The position numbers were made by a program, and so were the translations under genes. This document shows, piece after piece, positions 26,722-35,752 of a stretch of 64,000 bases of DNA (position 1 is its first letter; each line of letters starts with the position of its first letter). Location: positions 223,147 through 287,146 of the forward strand of contig NZ_JAIBKA010000007.1 of assembly GCF_022603395.1 (NCBI RefSeq), written 5' to 3'. The DNA comes from Desulfoferrobacter suflitae (GTDB lineage Bacteria > Desulfobacterota > Syntrophobacteria > Syntrophobacterales > Syntrophobacteraceae). The notes under the pieces are model-generated. The model was given only the letters and a program-made list of their open reading frames with translations, was not told where the DNA came from and ran no database searches.

Positions 26722-28033
26722 TGTTGGTTTCCTCCCTGTCCGAGATCATGCTGTCGAGGATGGTGCGGTCGTGAATCACTCCCAGGAATCTGCCTGCGCT
26801 GTCAGTGACGGCTATGGAAAAATGGCTGGAAGTGGCGAGGGGAAAAAGATCTTCCACGATTGTGTGCGGCTCGCATTTGGGGACATCCGCGAGGATCGCC
26901 TCCTTTATGGAGGCGGCGCCCTGCTTGATGAGATCGTCAATGCCCTCTCGCGTCACCAGTCCCAGCAGGGTGTGATGTTTTGACACGACAAATGCATTTT
27001 GACGCCGGGCCGCTCGCAGCAGGTGTCGCACCACGTGCGGCCCCTGCCACTCGTAGATGAGCAGCGAGGGCTCTTCCTTGATGCGGTCGGCGGTCAAGAT
27101 TTTAGCGGGAGAAGCATCCTGGACGAACTCTCGCACATAATCATCGGCGGGCGAGGTGACCACGTCTTCCGGAGTGCCCAACTGAATGATTTCGCCATCG
27201 CGCATGATCGCGATGCGGTCTCCCAGCTTGAGTGCTTCGTGCAGATCGTGGGTCACAAAAATGATGGTTTTATGCAGCTTGTCCTGCAATTCCACCAGTT
27301 CATCCTGCATTTCGCGACGGATGAGAGGGTCCAGACCACTGAAGGGCTCATCCATGAGCAGGATTTCGGGATCCTTGGCAAGGGCCCTGGCAATGCCTAC
27401 TCGCTGCTGCATGCCGCCGCTCAAAGATCCCGGCAAATAATCCTCCCATCCCTTGAGCCCGACCGTCTCGATGGCTTTTTGAGCCTTTTCGTAACTTTCG
27501 ACTCTGGAAGCCCCTCCCACCTTGAGACCATATGCCACATTGTCGCGAACGGTGTAGTGGGGAAACAGCCCAAAGTGCTGAAAAACCATGCCGAAAGTCT
27601 TGCGGCGAAGGCTCATCAGTGTGGCTTTGTCGAAGGCACAGATATCCTCTCCATTGACCAGGACATGACCTGCCGTAGGCTCGATGAGACGCAGCAAGCA
27701 CCTGATGCAGGTTGATTTGCCGCTGCCGGAAAGCCCCATGAGCATAAAAAACTCGCCCCGTCGCACATTGAAGGAAACATTGCGTAAACCCACCACACAA
27801 CCGGTCTGATCCAATATTTCCTGTTTTGATGAGAATTTCAGGTCGGACTGCAATAGATCTTCGGCCTTGGGGCCGAAGATCTTCCACAGCTCTTTGACTT
27901 CCAGGAATTTATCACTGCCGTGGGAAAGCTCTTCCCTGTTTTCCAATATTCCACTCCAGTTGAGGGGGTGATCGGTGTATTGCTCTCCTTCTGCGAGGAT
28001 CTCGTGAGCCGTCCTTCCCGCTGGAACCACCAT
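26714..28033 (-). CDS. Glycine betaine/proline-type ABC transporter ATPase with CBS domains (ProV/OpuAA)
   Basis: About 439 aa from the chosen ATG. ABC motifs: Walker A GLSGSGKST, signature LSGGMQQRVGIARAL, Walker B ILLMDEPFSGLDP and the H-loop FVTHDLHEA. The C-terminal 120 residues are a CBS pair, as in ProV/OpuAA, where it senses ionic strength. The frame stays open into the substrate-binding protein gene; ATG 28033 avoids that overlap but has no good ribosome site and leaves about 45 residues before the usual FLEVKELWKIFG beginning, so the true start may be internal. Confidence 0.9.
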   Translation of the reverse strand: MVVPAGRTAHEILAEGEQYTDHPLNWSGILENREELSHGSDKFLEVKELWKIFGPKAEDLLQSDLKFSSKQEILDQTGCVVGLRNVSFNVRRGEFFMLMGLSGSGKSTCIRCLLRLIEPTAGHVLVNGEDICAFDKATLMSLRRKTFGMVFQHFGLFPHYTVRDNVAYGLKVGGASRVESYEKAQKAIETVGLKGWEDYLPGSLSGGMQQRVGIARALAKDPEILLMDEPFSGLDPLIRREMQDELVELQDKLHKTIIFVTHDLHEALKLGDRIAIMRDGEIIQLGTPEDVVTSPADDYVREFVQDASPAKILTADRIKEEPSLLIYEWQGPHVVRHLLRAARRQNAFVVSKHHTLLGLVTREGIDDLIKQGAASIKEAILADVPKCEPHTIVEDLFPLATSSHFSIAVTDSAGRFLGVIHDRTILDSMISDREETNND

Positions 28034-28088
28034 TGAAATTGTGTGGTGCGGTTGCCGGTCGGCGGCAGGGATCGCACAACCATTCTGG

Positions 28089-29102
28089 CTACTGCAGTGC
28101 TGCCTTGACCTTTTGCGCCACGTCGTCAGGCACCCACCTGGTCCATAGATCTTCATAATTCTCCAGGAAATAAATCGCTCCCTGGTCCGTGCCAACTTTA
28201 TTTTCCTGCATATAGGCCAGCACCTTGTTGTTCAGCTCGGCCGTTGTCTCGTACTTTTTCAGCATTTCCACCGCGTCGGGAGCCCGTTTCAGGAGACTCG
28301 CGTTCACGTAAATATCCACTATCGGAGTGGTGAAGCCGCATTCATGAGTGATTTCCCAGACTTCCTTGCTGTATTCCGGCTGTTCGAGAGCGGTCATGTC
28401 CAGTTGGCCGAGCACCCACGTCGGTGCCCAGTAATAGCCAACCCACGGCTTGCCTTTCTTGTAGGCGGCCACCATCGAGCCGGCCAGGGCCGCATCCGAG
28501 CCCGGAGTGAGAATATTGAAGGTCTTGTTCAACCCATACGCTTTGAATCGCAGCTCATTGTCCCGGGTTACGGTCCAGCCGGGAACCGAGTTGACAAACA
28601 GCCCTTTGCTCGGATCTTCCGGGTCTTTGAAGAGCTCCCAGTATTTGGGAAGATCGTACACGGATTTGAGATCTGGAGCCATCGGCTTGATATTTCTTGC
28701 TTCATCCCCCTTGATCACGTATGTGGGCACAAACCAGCCCTCACCGGCATCACTGAAGTTGGGGCCGAGGTTGACGATGGCGCCTTCCTTCAATCCCTTA
28801 TCGAAGATCTCCTGGCTGTTTTGCGTCCAGGACTCCATGTCCACATCCGTATCTCCGCGAATAAGCCCGGTCAATAACGGCACCGTTTCACCAGGTTGAT
28901 AATTCACTTCATAGTCATAGCCATGTTCGAGGATGAAACCGGCAATGCGATTGTGCACCTGGATGCTGTCCCAGCTGCGATCGTTGAACCGAATAGGAGT
29001 CCTGGACTCCGCAAGGCCCGGGCCACTCAGCGCCGAAAAACAGAACACTGCTGCCAGTGCAATCAGAAAGATCCTGCACAAGAGACTCCGGGATATTGTC
29101 AT
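28089..29102 (-). CDS. Glycine betaine-type ABC transporter substrate-binding protein (ProX/OpuAC)
   Basis: A 337-aa periplasmic binding protein. Residues 1-32 are a signal peptide (MTISRSLLCRIFLIALAAVF). The mature part matches the OpuAC/ProX family: DRSWDSIQVHNRIAGFILE, DTDVDMESWTQN, NILTPGSDAALAGSM, PWVGYYWAPTWVLG. Tryptophans such as those in SWD, SWTQN and YYWAPTW could form the aromatic cage for a quaternary amine. AAGGAG fixes ATG 29102. First gene of the importer operon. Glycine betaine is the likely ligand, though choline, carnitine or proline betaine are possible. Confidence 0.9.
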   Translation of the reverse strand: MTISRSLLCRIFLIALAAVFCFSALSGPGLAESRTPIRFNDRSWDSIQVHNRIAGFILEHGYDYEVNYQPGETVPLLTGLIRGDTDVDMESWTQNSQEIFDKGLKEGAIVNLGPNFSDAGEGWFVPTYVIKGDEARNIKPMAPDLKSVYDLPKYWELFKDPEDPSKGLFVNSVPGWTVTRDNELRFKAYGLNKTFNILTPGSDAALAGSMVAAYKKGKPWVGYYWAPTWVLGQLDMTALEQPEYSKEVWEITHECGFTTPIVDIYVNASLLKRAPDAVEMLKKYETTAELNNKVLAYMQENKVGTDQGAIYFLENYEDLWTRWVPDDVAQKVKAALQ

Positions 29103-29327
29103 AGCTTCTCCTTTTCTTCTCATGGTCATCGTTTGACAATGGGCCGGTCGCACCGGGCTTGCCTCGCATCAACGCGGCCATCCCTTGCACACCCTCGAGC
29201 AGCGGTGACGAACACGGAAAGAGGGGCGGGATGAGTTGCACCGGTGTGCTGGCTTCTCCTCCGGGCAGCAACCGGTCTTAATTTGAGGTCGAACCGGGCA
29301 GGGCCTGATGGCTGGCCATCCGTCAAA

Positions 29328-29356
29328 ACTTAACAAGTGAAAGCTATCGATGTCAA
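29328..29356 (-). promoter_or_regulatory. Candidate sigma70 promoter for the betaine importer
   Basis: Reading the minus strand, TTGACA (29351-29356) is a perfect -35 hexamer and is followed after 17 bp by TTAAGT (29328-29333), a weak -10. It points at the binding-protein gene about 225 bp downstream. The rest of the 29103-29701 gap shows no convincing gene; it is AT-rich around 29340-29400. Confidence 0.3.
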
Positions 29357-29701
29357 GTATTCTTATCTGAGATTATATTGACTGGAACTATATCAACTCA
29401 AAGTTTATTCCCGGTCCACTTGTATGCGTACTTCATTTGCTTTGGACAGCTGCGGGGCTGACTGATGAATAAACCAAATTTCGTCACCGCTCATCCCATC
29501 CCGCTTGCGCAAACGACGCCTACGACTGCTCTTTTCCAGCGAATTTAGGTTATTTACACAAACGGCACGACAGCAAGACTCCGCACCCAAGCACAGCCGG
29601 CGTCACGGGGGCATCGGAGGGGTGGTGCACCGCTGCAAAGATGGCGTGGCCTTTGGATCTGTAACAAAGAGTGAAATGTGAGGCTCTGGTTAACCTCTAC
29701 G

Positions 29702-30538
29702 TTAAATCTTGTGCTCCAGGAGACGTCCCAAAGCCGCCAGGTGAGCCTTTTCCTCTTCGGATACGCGGAGGAGAACTTCCCTGGTCTGCTGTTGCCTGCT
29801 CGCCGCCGCCATGCGCAGATACAGGTCAAGGGCTTGAGTTTCGATCATCATGGCCAGCTCCAGGTACCCCGAAATGGTCTGCAGATACGATTCATTTCGT
29901 TCCATGAATTCTGCCAAATCGATCCCGCCCTCCATCACATGGACATCATCGGAGCGACCGCCGATTTGCTGCTCGAACACTACCCGCTCTGTGGCAGGAA
30001 CAAGACTCAACAGAGTCTGCTTGTGGCTCTCTTCTGCCTGGGTGAGCGAGGTCAGCAGGTCTGCAAATTCTCTGTCCGTTGTACGATGCTTGACGGTCTC
30101 ATGGAATTTCCTCAGGCCCTCTTCAAACTCATAGCCCATCAAAATCATCTCGAGCGGTGACTCGTCACCCCGCATGAATTTCAGATGAAACTCCGTGGGA
30201 CCTGAGGCGACGGGCTGATCCCACGCCTCGATGCCCCCCATGAGATGATACACGTCACGGAATCCCTGATTCATGAGCAGTTGTGCCGCCATGCGACTGC
30301 GCCCCCCGACGGCGCAATAGACGATGGTCGGTTGAGACCTGTGAAGAGTCTCCATCGAATCGGCCAGTTCCGGCAGTGGAATCAATCGAGCGCCGGGCAG
30401 ATGGTTTTTTTCATATTCGACGGGTTGTCGCACGTCCAGCAACACATAGGTGCCTTCCTTTTGCTCCCGCATGAAGTGCTGCACATCGTCAGGAAACATC
30501 ACCCTGACCTGATCTTTTTGACCCTTTTGGCCCGGCAT
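29702..30538 (-). CDS. Rhodanese domain fused to ferritin-like (rubrerythrin-type) domain
   Basis: A 278-aa cytoplasmic fusion. Residues 15-120 are a rhodanese domain (YVLLDVRQPVEYEKNHLPGA, active-site loop CAVGGRS with the catalytic Cys in VYCAVGGRS). Residues 130-278 are all-helical with repeated Glu/His patterns expected of a diiron ferritin-like four-helix bundle: YEFEEGLRKFHE, AEESHK, MMIETQALDLY and SEEEKAHLAAL. Rhodaneses transfer or sense sulfane sulfur; rubrerythrin-type domains reduce peroxide or bind iron. A role in sulfur and oxidative-stress chemistry in an anaerobe is a fair inference. GGGAGA precedes the ATG. It runs in the same direction as the HDAC-like gene, 55 bp after it. 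Confidence 0.85.
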   Translation of the reverse strand: MPGQKGQKDQVRVMFPDDVQHFMREQKEGTYVLLDVRQPVEYEKNHLPGARLIPLPELADSMETLHRSQPTIVYCAVGGRSRMAAQLLMNQGFRDVYHLMGGIEAWDQPVASGPTEFHLKFMRGDESPLEMILMGYEFEEGLRKFHETVKHRTTDREFADLLTSLTQAEESHKQTLLSLVPATERVVFEQQIGGRSDDVHVMEGGIDLAEFMERNESYLQTISGYLELAMMIETQALDLYLRMAAASRQQQTREVLLRVSEEEKAHLAALGRLLEHKI

Positions 30539-30593
30539 TGTTGCTCTCCCTTTATGCTTGGCATGACGTGCTTCGAATTGCCGCGCGTCGGAC

Positions 30594-31343
30594 TCACAGA
30601 CCGCTCAGTCCCTGCAGAAACGCCAATACATTCAAACCAAGCACCTGCTGGTTGTAGCCTCCCTCAAGCAGCGCAAAGCAGCCTGCACCAAGCCGGGAGC
30701 AGGTTTCTCCAAGCATACTCCCGAGGGTGCGATAGTCTTCCGTGCGCAGCAGTCCGCCCCAATCCTGCATATGATTGTCAAAACCTGCCGAGATCCCGAA
30801 TACATCGGCCTTCGCCGAGGCCAGATGATCCTGCACTTGGTGCATGTAACTCAAACGATCATCCGCACTGGGGTTGTGGATGGCTGCATAGCCTCTGTCT
30901 TTCAGTATGGAAACGGTTCCATCCCCGTAATGCATGTCAAAATCGAGCACATAGGCCGTCTCGATCTGGTGATTGCGCCGCAGGTGCTCCAGCGCAATGG
31001 CCATGTTGTTGAAGTAGCAAAAACCCCAGGCGCTGTCAGCCGAGGCATGATGTCCCGGCGGGCGGATCAACCCAAAACAGGGCTCGGCCAGACCGATAGT
31101 CGCCGCTTCAATGGCCGTACCGGCGGCCAGTGCAGCAATATTGAAAAGCCCCTGGCGGCTCACTCTGTTGATATGAGAATCGGTGTGGACCGCGGTCAGA
31201 TCATCCAGCCCTGCAGGATATCCACCCTCCTGCCAGGGGAAATCCGTTTTGATCGCTTCCAAGATAGCTTCGATCCTGCCCGGTGCCGCTGCCGGATCAT
31301 GCGTGTAGACCCGGCAAAAATCCGCATGAGTTAGAACCTTCAT
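30594..31343 (-). CDS. Histone deacetylase-family (class II/AphA-like) deacetylase
   Basis: A 249-aa zinc amidohydrolase of the arginase/deacetylase fold. Seen: RPPGHHASADSAWGFCYFNN with the catalytic His pair, VLDFDMHYGDGT with the Asp/His zinc ligands, and GFDNHMQDWGG. Bacterial members deacetylate acetylpolyamines, acetoin-pathway proteins or other amides. It is shorter than typical acetylpolyamine amidohydrolases (about 340 aa). GGAAGGA precedes ATG 31343. Substrate is unknown; the rhodanese-ferritin gene follows it directly. Confidence 0.85.
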   Translation of the reverse strand: MKVLTHADFCRVYTHDPAAAPGRIEAILEAIKTDFPWQEGGYPAGLDDLTAVHTDSHINRVSRQGLFNIAALAAGTAIEAATIGLAEPCFGLIRPPGHHASADSAWGFCYFNNMAIALEHLRRNHQIETAYVLDFDMHYGDGTVSILKDRGYAAIHNPSADDRLSYMHQVQDHLASAKADVFGISAGFDNHMQDWGGLLRTEDYRTLGSMLGETCSRLGAGCFALLEGGYNQQVLGLNVLAFLQGLSGL

Positions 31344-31546
31344 GAGACGTCCTTCCTGTGCCCTTAATCCATGGCAAACCAACGGCACAGCAATGATTGC
31401 CGACTTTTAAGGTTTGCCACATAGCGGCGCCATTGGGCTCTTTGTTTTCGTATTTCGCCGATCGCACGGCCCATTTCCTGCCACTGCACCGCCACGCCAG
31501 CGAAATACTTCATACAATGGTTCCTGCGCTGTTTCATCGTGTCACA

Positions 31547-31762
31547 CTACATTGCCGGCGGATGCATGAAACGTCCATGCCACCACATCCCGCTTCCTCC
31601 CGTAACAGCTTGAAAGATCAACATAAAAATAACCCATATGAGGGCCAGGATGATAATGGCAGGAATCGATGCAATGACCCATTTGACCATGAAAAAAACC
31701 ATCGACCAAAATTTCATCCTGATATCGACCACAACGACTTCTCTTGCGTCCTGAGAATCCAC
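31547..31762 (-). CDS. Small single-span membrane protein
   Basis: About 71 aa. A strong ribosome site AAAGGAGG at 31767-31774 places the start at GTG 31762 rather than the first ATG. A charged N-terminus (MDSQDAREVVVVDIR) is followed by one long hydrophobic helix (KWVIASIPAIIILALIWVIF) and a Trp/His/Met-rich tail ending in HGRFMHPPAM. No family recognised; the good ribosome site and helix support a real gene. The 200 bp between it and the HDAC-like gene show no other gene. Confidence 0.6.
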   Translation of the reverse strand: MDSQDAREVVVVDIRMKFWSMVFFMVKWVIASIPAIIILALIWVIFMLIFQAVTGGSGMWWHGRFMHPPAM

Positions 31763-31938
31763 ACGGCCTCCTTTCTGTCGCACTGTGTCACCGGGTCATC
31801 GCAATCGCCCGGCGGTGAAACCGTCAAAAAAAACAAGGCACCTTGAACCATGTGTCGTTTACCTGTAGAAACAATACCGGTGGCACTGAGATACTTGTTT
31901 CAATAAGATAGGGTTGGGCGTTCCCTATGGAGAAAAAC

Positions 31939-32223
31939 ATGGTACCAATCAAGAAAGTGCTCAGCGAAATTGAAAAGCTGGCCAAAACGATGCTGACCTG
32001 GCCCGAAGACGATCGCATTTCGCTCTATAAGAAATTGGATCCTCATCTACTGCGATTGGAGGAACAATTCACCCGATCAGCCAATACACGGGCCATGGAA
32101 ACACTATCCGAGCTGAAACTCCACCTGATCATGCTGGCTCGCCTGTACGAACCGGATGAGCATACGGACGAGCAGCATTACGGCTCGGCTGTCAATGCCA
32201 TGGAGAGGCTCTCTGCCCTGTAG
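31939..32223 (+). CDS. Hypothetical helical protein
   Basis: A 94-aa soluble, mostly helical protein (KKVLSEIEKLAKTMLTW, LYKKLDPHLLRLEEQF, MERLSAL). GGAG six bases before ATG 31939 makes that start likelier than ATG 31927. It diverges from the small membrane protein. No family recognised and no catalytic motif visible. The 156 bp after it before the convergent lipoprotein hold nothing clear. Confidence 0.55.
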   Translation: MVPIKKVLSEIEKLAKTMLTWPEDDRISLYKKLDPHLLRLEEQFTRSANTRAMETLSELKLHLIMLARLYEPDEHTDEQHYGSAVNAMERLSAL

Positions 32224-32379
32224 CTGACCTCTGCCGGCCAGCCCTTGCTGCGATGCCGCTTCAGGGGGAAAATTCTCACTTGCATGGCTGCGGATTGCAA
32301 CGGGCTTCGTCATGAGCGGAAAACGCGTGGCGCACCCGTCACGACACCCTGGCAAAAAGGGCCCCTCACGCGTGCATCT

Positions 32380-33375
32380 TCATTGAGTCGCTGTGCGTAC
32401 GGCCAACACCGCGGGATTGACGTTGACCCCTTCATCGAAACCGCTGCTGTTGCGGCTTTTGCCTGTACAGACATTGAATACCAGGGCAGAATCTTCCACC
32501 CGATCCGAGCTCCAAAGACTCAGAGCTCCGCTGATCATGGCGGGGCCGCTCCACGGGCAGGCGATCCCCCCCTCGTGCAGTGCCTTGAGCTCATCTATCG
32601 TCGGCATGCGCCAATCGGAGTAGCCGCCACAAGCCAGTTGCTCGGCGTATCCTCTGGCCGCATCCCACGAGATGGCATGCTTATTGACCTCTGCCTCCCA
32701 CATCAGACCGGTTTCGGTATCGGTCACGGTCCCGTCACCGTTGTCGACATATTGGCCATTGGCCGATGCCCAGGCAGTTTTGCCGTCGCTGACCGCTACC
32801 TGAATGCAGGGCAGCGTTACGGTCCCCAAATCCCAGCCGTCGGGAAAGCGCTCGCGCGTGACCGCAGAGCTTTCTACCGGGCTGATTCTGCACCATTCGG
32901 GCAGGCCCGGAACTGTAAAATCAAGACGAACGTACCCTTCTATGAACGGCAGGCTAAAGGAGCCGTCCCCCCTGGTCGCGGCCTTGTCATCAGACCCCGC
33001 CACGGCGACCTCAACCCGCGCCAGAGGATGCCCGCCAGCGTCTTGGATGACGCCCTTAATTCCGCGGCTCAATATCAATTTCAGTCCCTGGCCGGTCATC
33101 ACATATTCATTGCCGACATCGACCTTGGCACCTTCTTTGTCGGTCAAGTAGGGAATCAATTCCAAACCGTCTGGAGTCATGACATACTGCTGCCCGACGA
33201 TCAACCCGCGCCCGTCCTTGTCGGCCAGATGTGGAACCGGCTTCAGCCCTTCTTCGGTCATCAGATAATGTGTCCCCACCTGCAGCGGGTTGCCTTGCTG
33301 GTCTTCAACCCCTCCGCAACCACTCAGCCAAACGGCGACCAGGACCAATATCAAAAGTCTGATCGAATTTCCCAT
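32380..33375 (-). CDS. DUF1566 (Lcl) domain lipoprotein with three N-terminal repeats
   Basis: A 331-aa exported lipoprotein: signal peptide with lipobox LSGC (Cys20). Residues 29-115 contain three repeats of about 28 residues built on a pattern VGxxYxMTxxGLxxxxxLxDKxG. A short carboxypeptidase-regulatory-like segment (KGVIQDAGGHPLARVEVAV) follows, then a C-terminal DUF1566/Lcl domain: DNGDGTVTDTETGLMWE, GYSDWRMPTIDELKAL and a WSSD segment. Lcl-type domains are found in surface lectins and adhesins. Probably anchored to the outer membrane and binding a surface ligand. GGGAGGGGG precedes the ATG. Confidence 0.8.
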   Translation of the reverse strand: MGNSIRLLILVLVAVWLSGCGGVEDQQGNPLQVGTHYLMTEEGLKPVPHLADKDGRGLIVGQQYVMTPDGLELIPYLTDKEGAKVDVGNEYVMTGQGLKLILSRGIKGVIQDAGGHPLARVEVAVAGSDDKAATRGDGSFSLPFIEGYVRLDFTVPGLPEWCRISPVESSAVTRERFPDGWDLGTVTLPCIQVAVSDGKTAWASANGQYVDNGDGTVTDTETGLMWEAEVNKHAISWDAARGYAEQLACGGYSDWRMPTIDELKALHEGGIACPWSGPAMISGALSLWSSDRVEDSALVFNVCTGKSRNSSGFDEGVNVNPAVLAVRTATQ

Positions 33376-33533
33376 GACGTCCCCCTCCCATTATACTCGT
33401 TTAGGTTAACCCAAATTTAGCGACCAGATGTGCAGGCACTGATCATACCGGCGCAATACCACCTTAGCGGCAGAAATATGAAAAATCTCTCATTCCTGTA
33501 CAATTTTCCGGCTCCACTCGGATAAAATTCGCC

Positions 33534-33664
33534 TAATCGTTCACCGCCAACACGCGAAGGACGCAAAGTCGCGCAAAGAGCCCTCCCCAAACGGCGCAAC
33601 CGCTGCAACCTTGGCGTTCTTTGCGCCTTTGTGGTTCATAAAAGGGCTGTATGGTGAACGGTTA
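33534..33664. repeat. MITE-like element with 12-bp terminal inverted repeats
   Basis: TAATCGTTCACC at 33534-33545 matches the inverse of GGTGAACGGTTA at 33653-33664 with one mismatch. Inside is an imperfect second inverted repeat built from GACGCAAAG and CTTTGCGCC (about 33550-33580 and 33610-33636). There is no open frame. This type of non-coding palindromic element is common in related genomes. It lies in the 500-bp gap between the DUF1566 lipoprotein and the MlaC-like gene. Confidence 0.55.
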
Positions 33665-33724
33665 CAAATTCGCACACAGTTCCCGGGCACCTGTCGGCGA
33701 ATGGAAGATTACTCTCCACCCTGA

Positions 33725-33822
33725 GGAGGAAAGGTTAGGTTAGGGGGTGAGATTTCAATCACTCAAACCCTCACTCCAAACCTCTTCCCCAAGGGAGAGG
33801 GAGTATTCGGGCACGCTCCTTG
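33725..33822. repeat. Extragenic repeat, imperfect inverted
   Basis: The segment GGTTAGGTTAGGGGGTGAG is answered by CCCTCACTCCAAACCTC followed by CCAAGGGAGAGGGAG, making an imperfect hairpin. The CCCTCAC...CTC..GGGAGAGGGAG wording is a familiar class of intergenic repeat in proteobacterial genomes. It carries no gene. Confidence 0.4.
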
Positions 33823-33886
33823 GTAATAAGGAAACGCTCTCTCAGCTGTCAACCATTTTTGACCACCGCAATCCTTCGCAAGAAGA

Positions 33887-34486
33887 CTATCCGTGGCCGT
33901 CCATCCTGGCTTTGAACACACCCATCAATGCCTGGAACCGGTTCTCTCTGATGGCTCGGCGGAACCGGGCTCGATAAACGTGCATGAGCGGCACGCCATC
34001 GACATCGATTTTACATACCAGCCACTGGCCGCGTTCATAGCGCAAGAAATAATCGACCGTCATAACCCTGGCGGCCCCTGCCACCTCAGTGGACACATAA
34101 TAGTATTTGTCACCAACGGCCTTCTCTCTGACAATCTGGACCTGCTGCCCTCGGGAGCATTCAAGATTTTGGACAAGAGTCTCCTCCACCAGCCTGGAAA
34201 AGACAAGATCGAACTCGGCACGCTCCCCGTCTGACAGCTGCAGATAATGATCACCCAGCATCCGGCGCGCCATTTCGCCAAAGTCAAAGCGGTTCTCCAA
34301 AATTTTAAAGATTTGATTCTTACGCATCAACTGTTTACTGGAATCAATAGGATGGTGCTCTCCAACCAGAGCAATCACGTCATCCATGGACTGCTTGAGC
34401 TGCTGGGACGGCGTTACACCCTGCACAGGCCCGGCAGCGAAGAAGACGATCAACAAAACCGACCACAGAGCTGCCATTGTTTTCAT
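33887..34486 (-). CDS. MlaC/Ttg2D family phospholipid-binding protein
   Basis: A 199-aa exported protein: signal peptide about 1-24 (MKTMAALWSVLLIVFFAAG), then the MlaC pattern of helices and strands (FKILENRFDFGEMARRMLGDHY, SDGERAEFDLVFSRLVEETL, VDYFLRYERGQWLVCKIDVDGV). MlaC carries phospholipids between outer- and inner-membrane Mla complexes; no mlaDEFB genes are near, so it is an orphan here. AGGGGG precedes ATG 34486. It diverges from the thymidylate operon. Confidence 0.8.
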   Translation of the reverse strand: MKTMAALWSVLLIVFFAAGPVQGVTPSQQLKQSMDDVIALVGEHHPIDSSKQLMRKNQIFKILENRFDFGEMARRMLGDHYLQLSDGERAEFDLVFSRLVEETLVQNLECSRGQQVQIVREKAVGDKYYYVSTEVAGAARVMTVDYFLRYERGQWLVCKIDVDGVPLMHVYRARFRRAIRENRFQALMGVFKARMDGHG

Positions 34487-34723
34487 TTTCGCTCGCCCCC
34501 TTTCCAAACCAACCCCGGGCATCGCCATTGGAGCTCTTTCCATTGCAAAGTAATGCACCCATTTTGGGCTTTCAAGATGAGCGGCATGCTGCTAAATTAC
34601 CTCTCTTATCCTGGGGGATCACGCGTTGCAACTCGACGGCAAATCCTCCGCGCGAGAATCCCGCTCACAGCCCGTCGGCACGCAACCATGCGCCCGCTCG
34701 TGGGGTGATAAAGGAGAACCACC

Positions 34724-35752
34724 ATGGCTGTACAATTTGTAAAAATAGAAGTTTCTCCGCACGGCATGGCCCCTTCCAGTGAAACGGATGCACTGAAAAT
34801 GATCGAGGTTTGCGGCAGGACAGCCTATAAATCGGAAGATAAGATCACACCGGATTCGGCCAAAGCCTTCGTGTTGATGCTCAAAAAACATGGTCACTTG
34901 TCTGTTCTGGAGCACAGCAATGCAGTGTTGCGGGTGACGGCCGATGTGCACTCCCAAACTGGTGCCGTCGAGCCCGTGCAAACCCTTCAGCAGAATCTCG
35001 TCAGTTGCCTGAAGGAACGAAACGCTTACCACCGGACCCATGTTCTGCCCGCTGCGAATGCGCTGGCCATTGCAGGGAATTTCCGGGGCTGGATGGAGAC
35101 CCTGCGCTATTTGCAGGACCGTTCCAACGATGCGTACCACTGGTTGGCCGGTGCAATGCATCGCTTCTTTCCCAATCTTTTCAAGGCAAGCGAGTCGACT
35201 CCCTGCAGACCTGGTTGCGACATCGATCTACTTGACAGCCAGCAGCAACTGGCTCTCCTCAAAAACGACAACTCATCCGATTTGCCGGTTTTCATCTTCA
35301 AGATCGTCTGCGACCGCGGCATCACCCATGAAATCGTGCGCCACCGGGTATTCTCCTTCACGCAGGAAAGCACCCGTTATGTCAACTACAAGAACAAAGG
35401 AATGACCCTGATCCTTCCCGAAGAGCTCGAGCCGTATTATGATCCTGAAACGGCAGCGTTGCACCAGGGAGAATCCCTGGTGACCATGTGGGAAGCGAGA
35501 GCAGACCAGCTCTTTCAGTGGTACCAGGCCGATGTCAATCGAGGGCGAAGGCCTGAGATAGCCCGGGATATCTTGCCCAACCTGCTGAAGAGCGAGATTT
35601 TTGTGAGCGGACGCTGGAGCGGCTGGAAGCACTTTATCGAGCTGCGGGATTCCCGCCAGGCCCACCCCCGGATCCGCATCATTGCCCAAGCGGTCAGAAA
35701 GTATTTTGCGTCCCTGGGGCTCAGTTGCGGGGGAGACGAGGTGCATACGTGA
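34724..35752 (+). CDS. thyX: FAD-dependent thymidylate synthase ThyX
   Basis: A 342-aa ThyX, which methylates dUMP using methylenetetrahydrofolate, FADH2 and NADPH. The signature RHRxxSxxxxSxRY is present as RHRVFSFTQESTRY, and N-terminal HLSVLEHSNAVLRV and the C-terminal LLKSEIFVSGRWSGWKHFIELR also fit. It is about 100 residues longer than typical ThyX, mainly through a middle segment holding MHRFFPNLFKASES. GGAG precedes the ATG. The stop overlaps the dUTPase GTG start, and dUTPase makes its substrate. Confidence 0.92.
   Translation: MAVQFVKIEVSPHGMAPSSETDALKMIEVCGRTAYKSEDKITPDSAKAFVLMLKKHGHLSVLEHSNAVLRVTADVHSQTGAVEPVQTLQQNLVSCLKERNAYHRTHVLPAANALAIAGNFRGWMETLRYLQDRSNDAYHWLAGAMHRFFPNLFKASESTPCRPGCDIDLLDSQQQLALLKNDNSSDLPVFIFKIVCDRGITHEIVRHRVFSFTQESTRYVNYKNKGMTLILPEELEPYYDPETAALHQGESLVTMWEARADQLFQWYQADVNRGRRPEIARDILPNLLKSEIFVSGRWSGWKHFIELRDSRQAHPRIRIIAQAVRKYFASLGLSCGGDEVHT

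Noticed and set aside
29364..29400. Alternative promoter TTGATA/TATAAT upstream of the betaine importer
   Set aside because: The hexamers are good but the spacer is only 13 bp, too short for a sigma70 promoter.
32245..33420. 391-aa plus-strand frame opposite the DUF1566 lipoprotein
   Set aside because: Spans a well-supported lipoprotein with signal peptide and domain; the frame itself has no family sense or ribosome site.
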